NCBI RefSeq assembly: GCF_023935105.1
Contig: NZ_CP096040.1
Location: 5,313,001-5,377,000, forward strand
DNA length: 64,000 bases
Origin: Caulobacter segnis
GTDB lineage: Bacteria > Pseudomonadota > Alphaproteobacteria > Caulobacterales > Caulobacteraceae
Reading direction: 5' to 3'
Under the pieces are notes generated by a model, which did no database searches, was not told where the DNA came from, and saw only the letters and a list, made by a program, of their open reading frames with translations. Of the stretch, positions 31,597 to 39,747 are shown piece by piece; the stretch's first letter is position 1; every line of letters begins with the position of its first letter. A program made the translations under genes and the position numbers.

Positions 31597-33630
31597 CTAG
31601 AAGCGCCAGGCGAAACCGGCGCGGACCGAGCGGCCCGGCGAAGGCGCGAAGTCCTTCAGGAATGAGGCATGCTCGCGGATCGTCTCGTTGGTCAGGTTGC
31701 GGCCGTCGACGAACAGGCGAAGGGCCGAGTCCGCCACCGGCTTGAAGGTGACCATGGCGTTGACCTGGGTGTAGCCGTCGGTGGGCAGTTCGAATGTCGC
31801 CACCCGGTTCTGGCTGGCCACCCGGCGCACTTCGGTCTGCAGGTCCAGGCGCGGCGAGCTCCAGACCACGCGGCCGGTCAGGGCCCACGGCGGCACGCGG
31901 GCGGGCGCGCCCAGGTCGGTCTTGCCGCGCACATAGTCATAGACCCCTTCCAGCTTCAGCGCGTTCTCGCCGCCGCGCCAGGCGACGTACGAGGTCTCCA
32001 GCTCGGCGCCGTGGAACTTGGCGTCGGTCTGGAAGTACTGGAACACTGGCAGGTCGTCCTTGACCGCGCCGGTCGGGGCCTCCTCGATGAAGCCGTCGTA
32101 CTGGGCGCCCCACAGGTGCCCCTCCACCCGCAGGCGCTCGCCGGTGTAGCGATAGGTCGCCTCCAGCGAGGTCACCTTCTCGGATTTCAGGTCCGCGTCA
32201 CCGACCTCGTAGCCGCCGGTGCCCGGGTGCGGGCCGTCGGCGAACAGCTCGAACTCGGTCGGAGCGCGGCCGTTGCGCGACAGGGTCAGGGCCACGAACT
32301 GGTGATCGGCCGGCTTGTAGAACAGGCCCAGCGAGGCCGAGACGTTGTCGAACGACGTCTTGGCGAAGTCCGTCTTCAGCTCGCGGCTGTCGAAGCGCAG
32401 ACCCGCGTCCAGGCCCCAGACGCCCCTGTCCAGGCGCTGCAGGGTGAAGACGCCGTACTCCTTGATGTCGGTCGAGGGCACGAAGGCCTCGTCACCGATG
32501 GCCGAGAAGTGGCGCTCCAGGGCCTGGACGCCCACCGCGCCCTGCCAGCCGTCGCGCGCCTTCTGGACCAGCTCGAGGCGGCCTTCCGTGCCATCGGACA
32601 GGAAGCGGGTGCCCACCTCGCCGTCCTCGACCGAGACCTCGGCATGCTCGTACTTGGCGTGGCCAACCGACAGACGGATCTTGTCGAACGGACCCAGGTC
32701 GACCTCCTGCTCGCCGCGCAGGTCGTAGCGGGTCTGCTGCAGGTGGATCGAGACCGGCCCTTCGGCGTTCGGGTCGATCGGGGCCAGGACCTGCTGGTAC
32801 GGCACGCCATAGGTCGTGTCGGTCTTCTTGACCGAGACCCCGAAGAAGCCGCTGTCGTGCACGTAGGAGACGCCGGCGCCATAGGCGTCCATCTCGACGT
32901 CGGTGTTCTTGACGGTCTTGTCCGGGTCGGGCGTCAGGCCGTCGCGGCGCGCCAAGCGCGTGGAGACCGGGGCGGTCGGGACATCGTAATCGCTGCTCTC
33001 GCGGTGATCGGCGTCGATCGCGAACACCAGCGGGCCCTTGCCGAACTTGGCCGAGCCGTTGATCGCCTTGCCATCGTCGACCGACGAGACCGAGCCGGCG
33101 AGCCGGCCCTCGAAGCCGTTCTGCGCGGGGCTGGTGGGCACGCGCTCGTCGATGACGTTGACCACGCCGCCGATGCCCGAGCCGCCATAGGCCAGGGTCG
33201 AAGGGCCGCGCAGCACCTCGACGCGCGTGGCCTCACCGGGGTCAGAGGCCACCGCGTGGTCGGGCGACAGCGACGAGGCGTCGACCTGGCCGACGCCGTT
33301 CTCAAGCACCATGACGCGCGGACCCGACAGGCCGCGGATCACCGGGCGGCTGGCGCCAGGACCGTAGAAGGTCGAGCGAAGGCCCGGTTGGCCATTCAGG
33401 GTGTCGCCCAGCCCCGCCGGCGGCGCCACGTCCAGCTGGTCGCGGGTGATGACGTTGACGCTGCTGGTCACGGTATCCAACGAGACCGCGTAGGGCGCGG
33501 CGGTGATGACGACCTTGGAGACTTCCGTATCGGCGTCCGAAGCCGGGGCCGGCGCGTCGGCGGCATGGGCGGAGACGGCGGCGGCGAGCGCGATGAGGCT
33601 CGCGGCGGAGAAGGCGACGCGACGAAGCAT
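31597..33630 (-). CDS. ZnuD/ZnuK-type TonB-dependent zinc receptor
   Basis: 677 residues from the ATG at 33630. The signal peptide is about 1-23 (ending AHA). The TonB box is KVVITAAPYAV. The plug block is RPVIRGLSGPRVMVLENGVG, SLSPDHAVASDPGEA, then VEVLRGPSTLAYGGSGIGGV. The GLSGPRV..LENG..QVD..S.SPDHAV pattern is characteristic of ZnuD-like receptors. The barrel ends VRAGFAWRF. A perfect TGTTAT-GAA-ATAACA dyad in the promoter resembles the alphaproteobacterial Zur box, so zinc-repressed expression is expected. It would import zinc or a zinc complex into the periplasm. Confidence 0.88.
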   Translation of the reverse strand: MLRRVAFSAASLIALAAAVSAHAADAPAPASDADTEVSKVVITAAPYAVSLDTVTSSVNVITRDQLDVAPPAGLGDTLNGQPGLRSTFYGPGASRPVIRGLSGPRVMVLENGVGQVDASSLSPDHAVASDPGEATRVEVLRGPSTLAYGGSGIGGVVNVIDERVPTSPAQNGFEGRLAGSVSSVDDGKAINGSAKFGKGPLVFAIDADHRESSDYDVPTAPVSTRLARRDGLTPDPDKTVKNTDVEMDAYGAGVSYVHDSGFFGVSVKKTDTTYGVPYQQVLAPIDPNAEGPVSIHLQQTRYDLRGEQEVDLGPFDKIRLSVGHAKYEHAEVSVEDGEVGTRFLSDGTEGRLELVQKARDGWQGAVGVQALERHFSAIGDEAFVPSTDIKEYGVFTLQRLDRGVWGLDAGLRFDSRELKTDFAKTSFDNVSASLGLFYKPADHQFVALTLSRNGRAPTEFELFADGPHPGTGGYEVGDADLKSEKVTSLEATYRYTGERLRVEGHLWGAQYDGFIEEAPTGAVKDDLPVFQYFQTDAKFHGAELETSYVAWRGGENALKLEGVYDYVRGKTDLGAPARVPPWALTGRVVWSSPRLDLQTEVRRVASQNRVATFELPTDGYTQVNAMVTFKPVADSALRLFVDGRNLTNETIREHASFLKDFAPSPGRSVRAGFAWRF

Positions 33631-33680
33631 GGAAGTCTCTGGAACCCATAAACACTTGACCGGAAGCGCGATCGCGGCCG

Positions 33681-33695
33681 TGTTATGAAATAACA
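33681..33695 (-). promoter_or_regulatory. Zur-box-like operator before the zinc receptor
   Basis: TGTTATGAAATAACA is a perfect 6-3-6 dyad, 50 bp upstream of the receptor start. On the minus strand a TTGACG element (about 33709-33714) lies just upstream of it, so a bound repressor would cover the -10 region. Alphaproteobacterial Zur sites have the form GTTAT-N3-ATAAC. Confidence 0.75.
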
Positions 33696-33775
33696 TATCC
33701 ATTCGTCAATCCGCTTTCTCTTGACGCGTGAACTTCCCCGCTCTCTGTGGGCGGATGACCTCAGGGACGCATCCC

Positions 33776-34582
33776 ATGACCCGTTTCGTTCTGATCGCCG
33801 CCGTGTCCGGCCTGGTCCTCGCCGGCTGCTCGGGCGGTGGCCTGCGCACGCATCTCGCCAAGCCTGCGGCCGTGGCCACCACCGCGCCTTCCGCGGGCTG
33901 GGTGAAGCCGCCGCCGGGCTATCTGGGCGGTGACGGCGGCATCGTCGCCACGGCCATCGTCGGCCCGCCCCCGGCCCCGGACTCGGCCCGCGGCAAGGCC
34001 GAGCGCGCCCAGTTCGACGAGACCCGCAAACTGGTCAACACGCCGACCTGGAGCCAGGCGATCGCCGACGCCGACCTGTCGGGCAAGAACGGGCTGAAGA
34101 GCTTCTCATGCGCGGCCGGCGTTACTCTGAGCGCCGAGGCCACCCCGACCCTGGCCAACATGCTGCTGCGCATGACCGACGACGCGGCCAAGATCTACCA
34201 ACCGGCCAAGGCGGCCTATCAGAGGCCTCGCCCGCCGGTCGACAACACCGCCCCCATCTGCGTGCCGCGCGAGGCCTGGATCAACACCGATGGCTCCTAC
34301 CCCTCGGGCCATGGCCTGATCGGCTGGGCCTGGGCCTCGGTGATCGCCGAGCTGGTCCCGGAAAAGGCCAGCCCGATCCTGGCGCGCGGCAAGGCGTTCG
34401 GCGACAGCCGCATCGTTTGCGGCGTCCACTTCCAGAGCGACGTCGAGGCCGGCCGCTATCTGGGCTCGGCGCTGGTCACGCGGCTGCACGATGATCCAGG
34501 CTTCATCAGCGACCTGGCCAAGGCGCGGGCGGAGGTGGCGGCCTCGAAGGCCAAGGGCCCGCCGACCGACTGCGGCGCCTAG
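33776..34582 (+). CDS. class A non-specific acid phosphatase, lipoprotein
   Basis: 268 residues with a lipoprotein signal (VSGLVLAGCSGG, lipobox Cys about residue 17). The PAP2/class A phosphatase signature is complete: AKAAYQRPRPP (K/R-x6-RP), SYPSGHGLIGW (PSGH) and GDSRIVCGVHFQSDV (SR-x5-H-x3-D). Such enzymes dephosphorylate organic phosphomonoesters in the periplasm or outer membrane with a vanadate-like active site. The start at 33776 lies in the divergent region shared with the zinc receptor. Its stop overlaps the convergent GNAT gene by 4 bp. Confidence 0.93.
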   Translation: MTRFVLIAAVSGLVLAGCSGGGLRTHLAKPAAVATTAPSAGWVKPPPGYLGGDGGIVATAIVGPPPAPDSARGKAERAQFDETRKLVNTPTWSQAIADADLSGKNGLKSFSCAAGVTLSAEATPTLANMLLRMTDDAAKIYQPAKAAYQRPRPPVDNTAPICVPREAWINTDGSYPSGHGLIGWAWASVIAELVPEKASPILARGKAFGDSRIVCGVHFQSDVEAGRYLGSALVTRLHDDPGFISDLAKARAEVAASKAKGPPTDCGA

Positions 34583-35106
34583 GGTCGCGCCACGAACACC
34601 ACGTGTTGGCGCAGCGGATCATCCTCGGCCAACCCCGGATGGTCGAAATCCCGCACCGGGTCGTGGCGCATGCCGATCCGGCGCATGACCGACTGCGAGG
34701 CCAGGTTGGTGCGGGCCGTGAAGGCGATGATCTCGGGCAGCTTGAGGGTCTCGAAGCCGTAGGCCAAAGCCGCCTTGGCCGCTTCGGTGGCGTAACCCTG
34801 GCCCCAGGCGTCGGGATGGAAGCGCCAGCCGATCTCAACCACGCCCGGCATGTCCATCTCGGGCGGAACCCACCAGACGCCGGTCATGCCGATCACGCGG
34901 GTGTCGGTCTGGCGCTCGACGACCCAGAAGCCGAAGCCGTGCTCGAACTCATGGGCCTGGACCCGATCGACGAAGGCGTCGCTGGCGGCGCGGTCGCGCA
35001 CGCCGCCCAGCCACGCGCCCACCTTGGGATGGGCGTTCAGCGCGGCGATGGCGTCCCGGTCGGCGTCGACCGCCGGGCGCAGCACCAGGCGGTCGGTGTG
35101 GATCAC
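34579..35106 (-). CDS. GNAT family N-acetyltransferase (RimJ/RimL-like)
   Basis: 175 residues. MIHTDRLVLRPAVDADRDAIAAL is the classic N-terminus of RimL-type acetyltransferases. The acetyl-CoA loop is seen in HPDAWGQGYATEAAKAALAYGFE (the Q/R-x-x-G-x-G/A motif). NLASQSVMRRIGMRHD is the conserved late segment. The acceptor is unknown. Its start overlaps the aguB stop by 4 nt, so it is co-translated with the putrescine pathway genes, and acetylation of a polyamine or its precursor is a testable idea. Confidence 0.9.
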   Translation of the reverse strand: MIHTDRLVLRPAVDADRDAIAALNAHPKVGAWLGGVRDRAASDAFVDRVQAHEFEHGFGFWVVERQTDTRVIGMTGVWWVPPEMDMPGVVEIGWRFHPDAWGQGYATEAAKAALAYGFETLKLPEIIAFTARTNLASQSVMRRIGMRHDPVRDFDHPGLAEDDPLRQHVVFVARP

Positions 35107-35981
35107 GCGGGGCGACCGTTGGCCAGGGCCGTGTAGAACTCCGGCCGCCGGTCACGGAAGAAGCCCCAGGCGGCGCGGTGCGTCGTCAGGAAGTCGAGGT
35201 CGAACGTCGCGTTGACCAGACCCTCGTCGGCCCGGCTCAGCTCGCTGACCAGGTCGCCGCGATGGTCGGCGATGAACGACGAGCCGTAGAAGGTCTGGCC
35301 GCCGTTCGGATAGCCGTCCCACGGCTCGAAGCCGATGCGGTTGGCGCCGATCACCGGGATCACGTTCGAGACGGCATGACCCTGCATGGCCCGTCGCCAC
35401 GGCAAGGCGGTGTCCAGGCTGGGGTCGTGCGGCTCGCTGCCGATCGCGGTCGGATAGAACAGGGCCTCGGCGCCCATCAGCGCCATGGCGCGGGCCGCCT
35501 CGGGGTACCACTGGTCCCAGCAGATGCCGACGCCCAGACGGCCGAAACGGGTGTCCCAGACCTTGAAGCCGGTGTCGCCGGGCCGGAAGTAGTACTTCTC
35601 CATGTAGCCCGGGCCGTCGGGGATATGGCTCTTGCGATAGACGCCCATCAGCGAGCCGTCGGCGTCGGCCATCACCAGGCTGTTGAAGTAGTGCGGGCCT
35701 TCGCGCTCGAAGATCGAGATCGGCAGCACCACGCCCAACTCGCCGGCCAGCGGCGCGATGGCCTTGACCACCGGGTGCTCGCGCCAGGGATGGGCCTCGG
35801 CGAACCAGCGCTCCTCCTGCGCCACACAGAAGTACGGCCCCTGGAACAGCTCGGACGGCAGGATGACCTGCGCGCCCTTGGACGCGGCCTCGCGGATGAA
35901 GGCTTCCGTCTTCTTGATGTTGGCCTGCAGATCCATGCCGTACGAGGTCTGGATCGCGGCGACGCTGAGCGTACGGGCCAT
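35103..35981 (-). CDS. aguB: N-carbamoylputrescine amidase
   Basis: 292 residues of the nitrilase superfamily. The catalytic triad is visible: Glu in LPSELF, Lys in RKSHIPDGPGY and Cys in GICWDQWYPE. GYMEKYYFRPGDTGFKVWD is typical of AguB/plant NLP1. It hydrolyses N-carbamoylputrescine to putrescine, CO2 and ammonia, the last step from agmatine. It overlaps aguA by one base at its start and the GNAT gene at its end, so all three are translationally coupled. Confidence 0.95.
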   Translation of the reverse strand: MARTLSVAAIQTSYGMDLQANIKKTEAFIREAASKGAQVILPSELFQGPYFCVAQEERWFAEAHPWREHPVVKAIAPLAGELGVVLPISIFEREGPHYFNSLVMADADGSLMGVYRKSHIPDGPGYMEKYYFRPGDTGFKVWDTRFGRLGVGICWDQWYPEAARAMALMGAEALFYPTAIGSEPHDPSLDTALPWRRAMQGHAVSNVIPVIGANRIGFEPWDGYPNGGQTFYGSSFIADHRGDLVSELSRADEGLVNATFDLDFLTTHRAAWGFFRDRRPEFYTALANGRPA

Positions 35982-36988
35982 CAGGCGGTCTCCGGCTCTT
36001 GTTGCGAGATGCAGTGGAATGAACCGCCGCCGGTCAGGATGGCGGTGGACGGCAGGCCGATGACCTGGCGCTCGGGGAACAGGCCCTTGATCACCTCGAC
36101 GGCGAAGGCGCCCGACTCCTCGGCGTAGATCGGCACGATGACCGCCTCGTTGGCGATCAGGAAGTTCATGTGCGAGGCCGGGATCGGCTCGCCGTCCTCA
36201 TCGAGGATCTTGCCCGGCGACGGAATGCGGGCGACCTGCAGCGGCGAGCCGCGGCTGTCGGTCATGCCGGCCAGCAGCTTGGCGGTCTCGGCATAGACGT
36301 CCGCGTTCGGATCATCGGCGCCATAGGCCATCGGGCAGGCGACGACGCCCGGCGCCACGAAGCGCGCCAGATTGTCGACGTGACCGTCAGTGTGGTCGTT
36401 CAGCAGGCCGTCGCCCAGCCACAGCACCTTCTTGGCGCCCAGCGCGTCGGCCAGGGCCGAGGTCGCCGAGGCTTCGTCCCAGCCGGTGTTGCGGTTGGCG
36501 TTCAGCAGGCACTGGCGGGTGGTCAGGATGGTGCCCAGGCCGTCGTGGTCCAGGGCGCCGCCTTCCAGGATGAAGCCGTTGCGGACCAGCGGCGCGCCCG
36601 AGGCGGCGGCGATCTGCTCGGCGACGATATCGTCGCCTTCCAGGCTGTACTTGCCGCCCCAGCCATTGAACTGGAAGCCGGCGGCCGAGGCGGCCCCCTC
36701 GCGCTCGACGAAGATCGGGCCCGTGTCGCGCAGCCAGATATCGCCGAACTGGCCGCGCACGATCTCGACCGTGGTGTCGGACAGCAGCGCGCGCGCGGCG
36801 GCCTCGGCCTCGTCGCCGACCACCATCAGGCGCACCCGCTCTGCGCCCGGGCCGGCCAGGGCGCGGGCCAGGTCGGCCACTTCCGCTTGAGCCTGCTCCA
36901 GGTCTTCCTGCCACAGCTCGGCGTGGCTGGGAAAACCCACCCACATGGCGCGGTGCGGAGCCCACTCGGCGGGGACGGTGATGGTCAT
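35981..36988 (-). CDS. aguA: agmatine deiminase
   Basis: 335 residues. The peptidyl-arginine-deiminase-like fold is recognisable from PAEWAPHRAMWVGFPSH, FGDIWLRDTGPIF, GFQFNGWGGKY, ILEGGALDHDGLGTILTT and NDHTDGHVDNLARF. The catalytic Cys is in GGGSFHCISQQEP near the C-terminus. It converts agmatine to N-carbamoylputrescine plus ammonia. The start at 36988 gives the family-typical N-terminus TITVPAEWAPH; a long upstream open stretch is non-coding. It is the first gene of the aguA-aguB-GNAT unit. Confidence 0.95.
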   Translation of the reverse strand: MTITVPAEWAPHRAMWVGFPSHAELWQEDLEQAQAEVADLARALAGPGAERVRLMVVGDEAEAAARALLSDTTVEIVRGQFGDIWLRDTGPIFVEREGAASAAGFQFNGWGGKYSLEGDDIVAEQIAAASGAPLVRNGFILEGGALDHDGLGTILTTRQCLLNANRNTGWDEASATSALADALGAKKVLWLGDGLLNDHTDGHVDNLARFVAPGVVACPMAYGADDPNADVYAETAKLLAGMTDSRGSPLQVARIPSPGKILDEDGEPIPASHMNFLIANEAVIVPIYAEESGAFAVEVIKGLFPERQVIGLPSTAILTGGGSFHCISQQEPETA

Positions 36989-37089
36989 CGGTGAGCCCAA
37001 GGAAAACGGTGGGAAAACGAAGGGGGCGCAGATGGCCCCTGCGGGGTCGGGGGTCAAGACGTCTGTGACTAGCAGACGCACATGACAAA

Positions 37090-37119
37090 GAAAAAGGGCG
37101 GCCCGCGAGGACCGCCCTT
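37090..37119 (-). terminator. Rho-independent terminator of the TonB receptor gene at 37.1-39.6 kb
   Basis: An 8-bp outer stem AAGGGCGG/CCGCCCTT with extra inner pairing. On the minus strand it is followed by TTTCTTTGTC, 25 bp after the receptor stop. Confidence 0.85.
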
Positions 37120-37143
37120 CTCCCTTATCTCTGCTGGCCGAGC

Positions 37144-39558
37144 TTAGAACGCGGCGTGCAGGGTGATGCTGGCCGTGCGCGGGTAGCCCGGCTGGCCCAG
37201 GCCCGTGCCCGACGGGTTCACCGCCAGGTCGCCCAGGTACTTCTCGTTCGTCAGGTTCTTCACGTTGATCTGGACGTAGGTGTCCTTCATGCCGAAAGCG
37301 TCCAGCTGGTAACGGGCGTCCGCATCCAGCAGGGCGTAGTGCGGCACCTTTTCGGTGTTGGTCAGGTTGGTCCAACGCTCGCCGACCCACTTGGCCTGGA
37401 CGCCGACGCTGAAGGCCTCGGTGATGTCGTAGTCGACCCGGACGGCGCCCTGATACTTCGGCGCTTCGTACAGTTCCTTACCCTTGGTCAGCAGCAGCGA
37501 ACCCAGGGCCGTGCCCGGGATGTTTTCTTGCAGTTCTGAGTCCTGGTACGAGAACGAGGCGTAGAAGCTGATGTAGTCTTCCGGCTTAAAGCCGAACTGG
37601 GCGTCGAAGCCCTTCTTCTTCACGTCGCCGACGTTGACCGAGAAGGCGATATTGTCCTGCTCGTTGAACGCACGCTCGATGCGGTTCGAGAAGTCGGTGT
37701 ACCAAACCGCCGCAGAGAACAGGACCGTGGGCGACTGATAGCGATAACCAAGGTCGAACGAGTTGGTAATCTCCGGCTTCGGGCTCGTCAGCTTCTTGTC
37801 GTACAGGTCGTCCGTACGCGGAGCCGACAGGGTTTCGGCGTAGCTGGCATAGACCGACTGGTAATCGGCCAGTTGGTAGCTAATGCCAACATTCGGCAGG
37901 ACCTTATCGTACTTGCGGGTGAACTGACGCGGGCGACCGTATTGGGTCGAGCCTTGGCCTGGCAAGGTAACCAGGGTCTGGCCGTTGCCGTCATCCGTAC
38001 CTGCCACGGCCGTCGGAGCCTGGTTGGTGCAGTAGGCCGTGAACGTGTCAGACATGTAGCAGAAGTTATTCAGCTCACGCTTGAAGAACGGCGCGCGCAG
38101 GCCGACGTTGAGCAGCAGCTTGTCCTCCATGAACTTGCCACGGTACTCGACCGAGAACTGGTTCAGAGTCGCGACCGAGACACGGTCACGCTTGCGCAGG
38201 ATGCTGCCGTCCGAGAGCTTGATCGGCGTACCGTAACCGTCCTTGCCGCCAAAGACGCTGGTCGGCGTCGTGTCCGAGCTGAACGTCGTGTACTCGCCGG
38301 TTTGACGGTGATGAGCTTCGTCGAAGGTGTAGGCGGCGCGGAAGCTCTGGTTGTCCGAGAACTTCCAGATCAGCGACGAGGTGACGCCGTAGCGACGGGT
38401 GTTCGTCGTGTTCGGCGCGTAGAGCAGGACGGTGTCGAGGGTGTCGCCGTCGCCGTTCAGATCCTGACCGCCGGTCAGGGCGCTGCCGCGGATGATGCCG
38501 CTGCCGGTGCCGTTGCCGCTTTCGTTGAACAGGGCGCGGCCGCCGCCGTTGGCCAGGGTGTACTGGAAGTACGGGTCGGCGGTCAGGATGAAGTTGTCAC
38601 CGATGTGGAACAGCGACTGACCGCGGAGGTTGCCCGTGTTCGACGGGTTGATGTTGTACTTGTAGCAGCTGCCCGCGTTCGTATCGATCTGCGCGGTGCC
38701 GGCGACCGGGGTCGGACGGGTGCAGGTGGCGCGGCTGTAGCCGATGCCCGTGCCGGCCTGGAAGGCGGCCAGCGACATGCGGTTGATGAAGTTGTTGCGG
38801 TTCTCGTTGTAGTTGGCGATCAGGCTGATGAAGTCGCCATTGTCGCCGATCGGTTGATAGATGCGGGCGTTGTACTGTTTCTTGTGGATCTTGCCCGGGC
38901 CGTTGAACACGTCGTTGATCGCGTCACCGGCGCTGATCCAGGCGGTGGTGCCCCAAGGCCCAATCTTGCCGGTGTCGATCACGGCGAAGAAGCGGCGGAA
39001 GTTGCCGTCGCCGGTTTGGGCTTCGATCACACCACCGAATTCATCTTTCGGCTTGCGGGTCACGTAGTTGATGGTGCCGCCGGCGGCCGCGGCCGTCGGG
39101 CTGTCGACGTCGGTCGTGCCGAGATTGACGTCGACTTTGGCGATCAGCTCCGAGTCCATCTGCTGGTTCGGATAGATGGCGTAGTTGCCGCTGTCGTTCA
39201 GCGGGATGCCGTCTTGCAGCAGGGCGATGCGTTGCGAGTCCAAGCCTCGCAGGGTGATGTCGCCGCCGGCCGAGCCATAAGCATCGTTGTTAGTGAAGTT
39301 GACGCCCGGCATCAAATTCAGCGAGTCCAGGATGGTCTGGCCAGGCACCTGACGGGAGATAAATTCCTGGGTGATGGTCGAGCGCGACTTCGGAACGACC
39401 TGCGACACAATGGCGCCGTTTTGGTTCTTCAGAGTCGATGCAGTGACGACGACCTGTTCGACAGCGTCCGTACCCGTCGATTGAGCCATGGCCGCGCCAG
39501 CGGCCACCAGGCTGCCGACCAGCGCGGTCGTAGCCAGGGCGAAATTTCTCATACGCAT
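37144..39558 (-). CDS. TonB-dependent receptor, cysteine-containing loops
   Basis: 804 residues from the ATG at 39558 (GGATCC-type site upstream; an ATG two codons later is possible). The signal peptide is about 1-26 (ending AMAQ), and the TonB box is EQVVVTASTL. The plug has ILDSLNLMPGVNFTNNDAYGSAGGDITLRGLDSQRIALLQDGIP and GGTINYVTRKP. The barrel has predicted extracellular loops with paired cysteines (ATCTRPT with GSCYKYN; NNFCYMSD with AYCTNQ) and ends SITLHAAF. The ligand is unknown. It is a single gene with its own terminator. Confidence 0.94.
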   Translation of the reverse strand: MRMRNFALATTALVGSLVAAGAAMAQSTGTDAVEQVVVTASTLKNQNGAIVSQVVPKSRSTITQEFISRQVPGQTILDSLNLMPGVNFTNNDAYGSAGGDITLRGLDSQRIALLQDGIPLNDSGNYAIYPNQQMDSELIAKVDVNLGTTDVDSPTAAAAGGTINYVTRKPKDEFGGVIEAQTGDGNFRRFFAVIDTGKIGPWGTTAWISAGDAINDVFNGPGKIHKKQYNARIYQPIGDNGDFISLIANYNENRNNFINRMSLAAFQAGTGIGYSRATCTRPTPVAGTAQIDTNAGSCYKYNINPSNTGNLRGQSLFHIGDNFILTADPYFQYTLANGGGRALFNESGNGTGSGIIRGSALTGGQDLNGDGDTLDTVLLYAPNTTNTRRYGVTSSLIWKFSDNQSFRAAYTFDEAHHRQTGEYTTFSSDTTPTSVFGGKDGYGTPIKLSDGSILRKRDRVSVATLNQFSVEYRGKFMEDKLLLNVGLRAPFFKRELNNFCYMSDTFTAYCTNQAPTAVAGTDDGNGQTLVTLPGQGSTQYGRPRQFTRKYDKVLPNVGISYQLADYQSVYASYAETLSAPRTDDLYDKKLTSPKPEITNSFDLGYRYQSPTVLFSAAVWYTDFSNRIERAFNEQDNIAFSVNVGDVKKKGFDAQFGFKPEDYISFYASFSYQDSELQENIPGTALGSLLLTKGKELYEAPKYQGAVRVDYDITEAFSVGVQAKWVGERWTNLTNTEKVPHYALLDADARYQLDAFGMKDTYVQINVKNLTNEKYLGDLAVNPSGTGLGQPGYPRTASITLHAAF

Positions 39559-39747
39559 TTGAAGGATCCCCTCATTTTTTCGACACGCCCGCCATATGAC
39601 CGGCATGGTTCCGCGCCGTTGGGGCCGTTTAACGAAAGTTTTAGAAGGTTTGGTGACGGAAAGGCCACGCCCGCCCGCAAACCGTCATAAACGCCCGTGA
39701 ACGCGGAACAATTGGTCAGAATTTTTTTACTTGGCTAATTAGGCGTC

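Noticed and set aside
31669..33651. Long open frame antisense to the zinc receptor
   Set aside because: It is a mirror of the GC-rich receptor gene. The product is Val/Arg/Gly/Asp-rich with no motif, while the opposite strand has a complete receptor.
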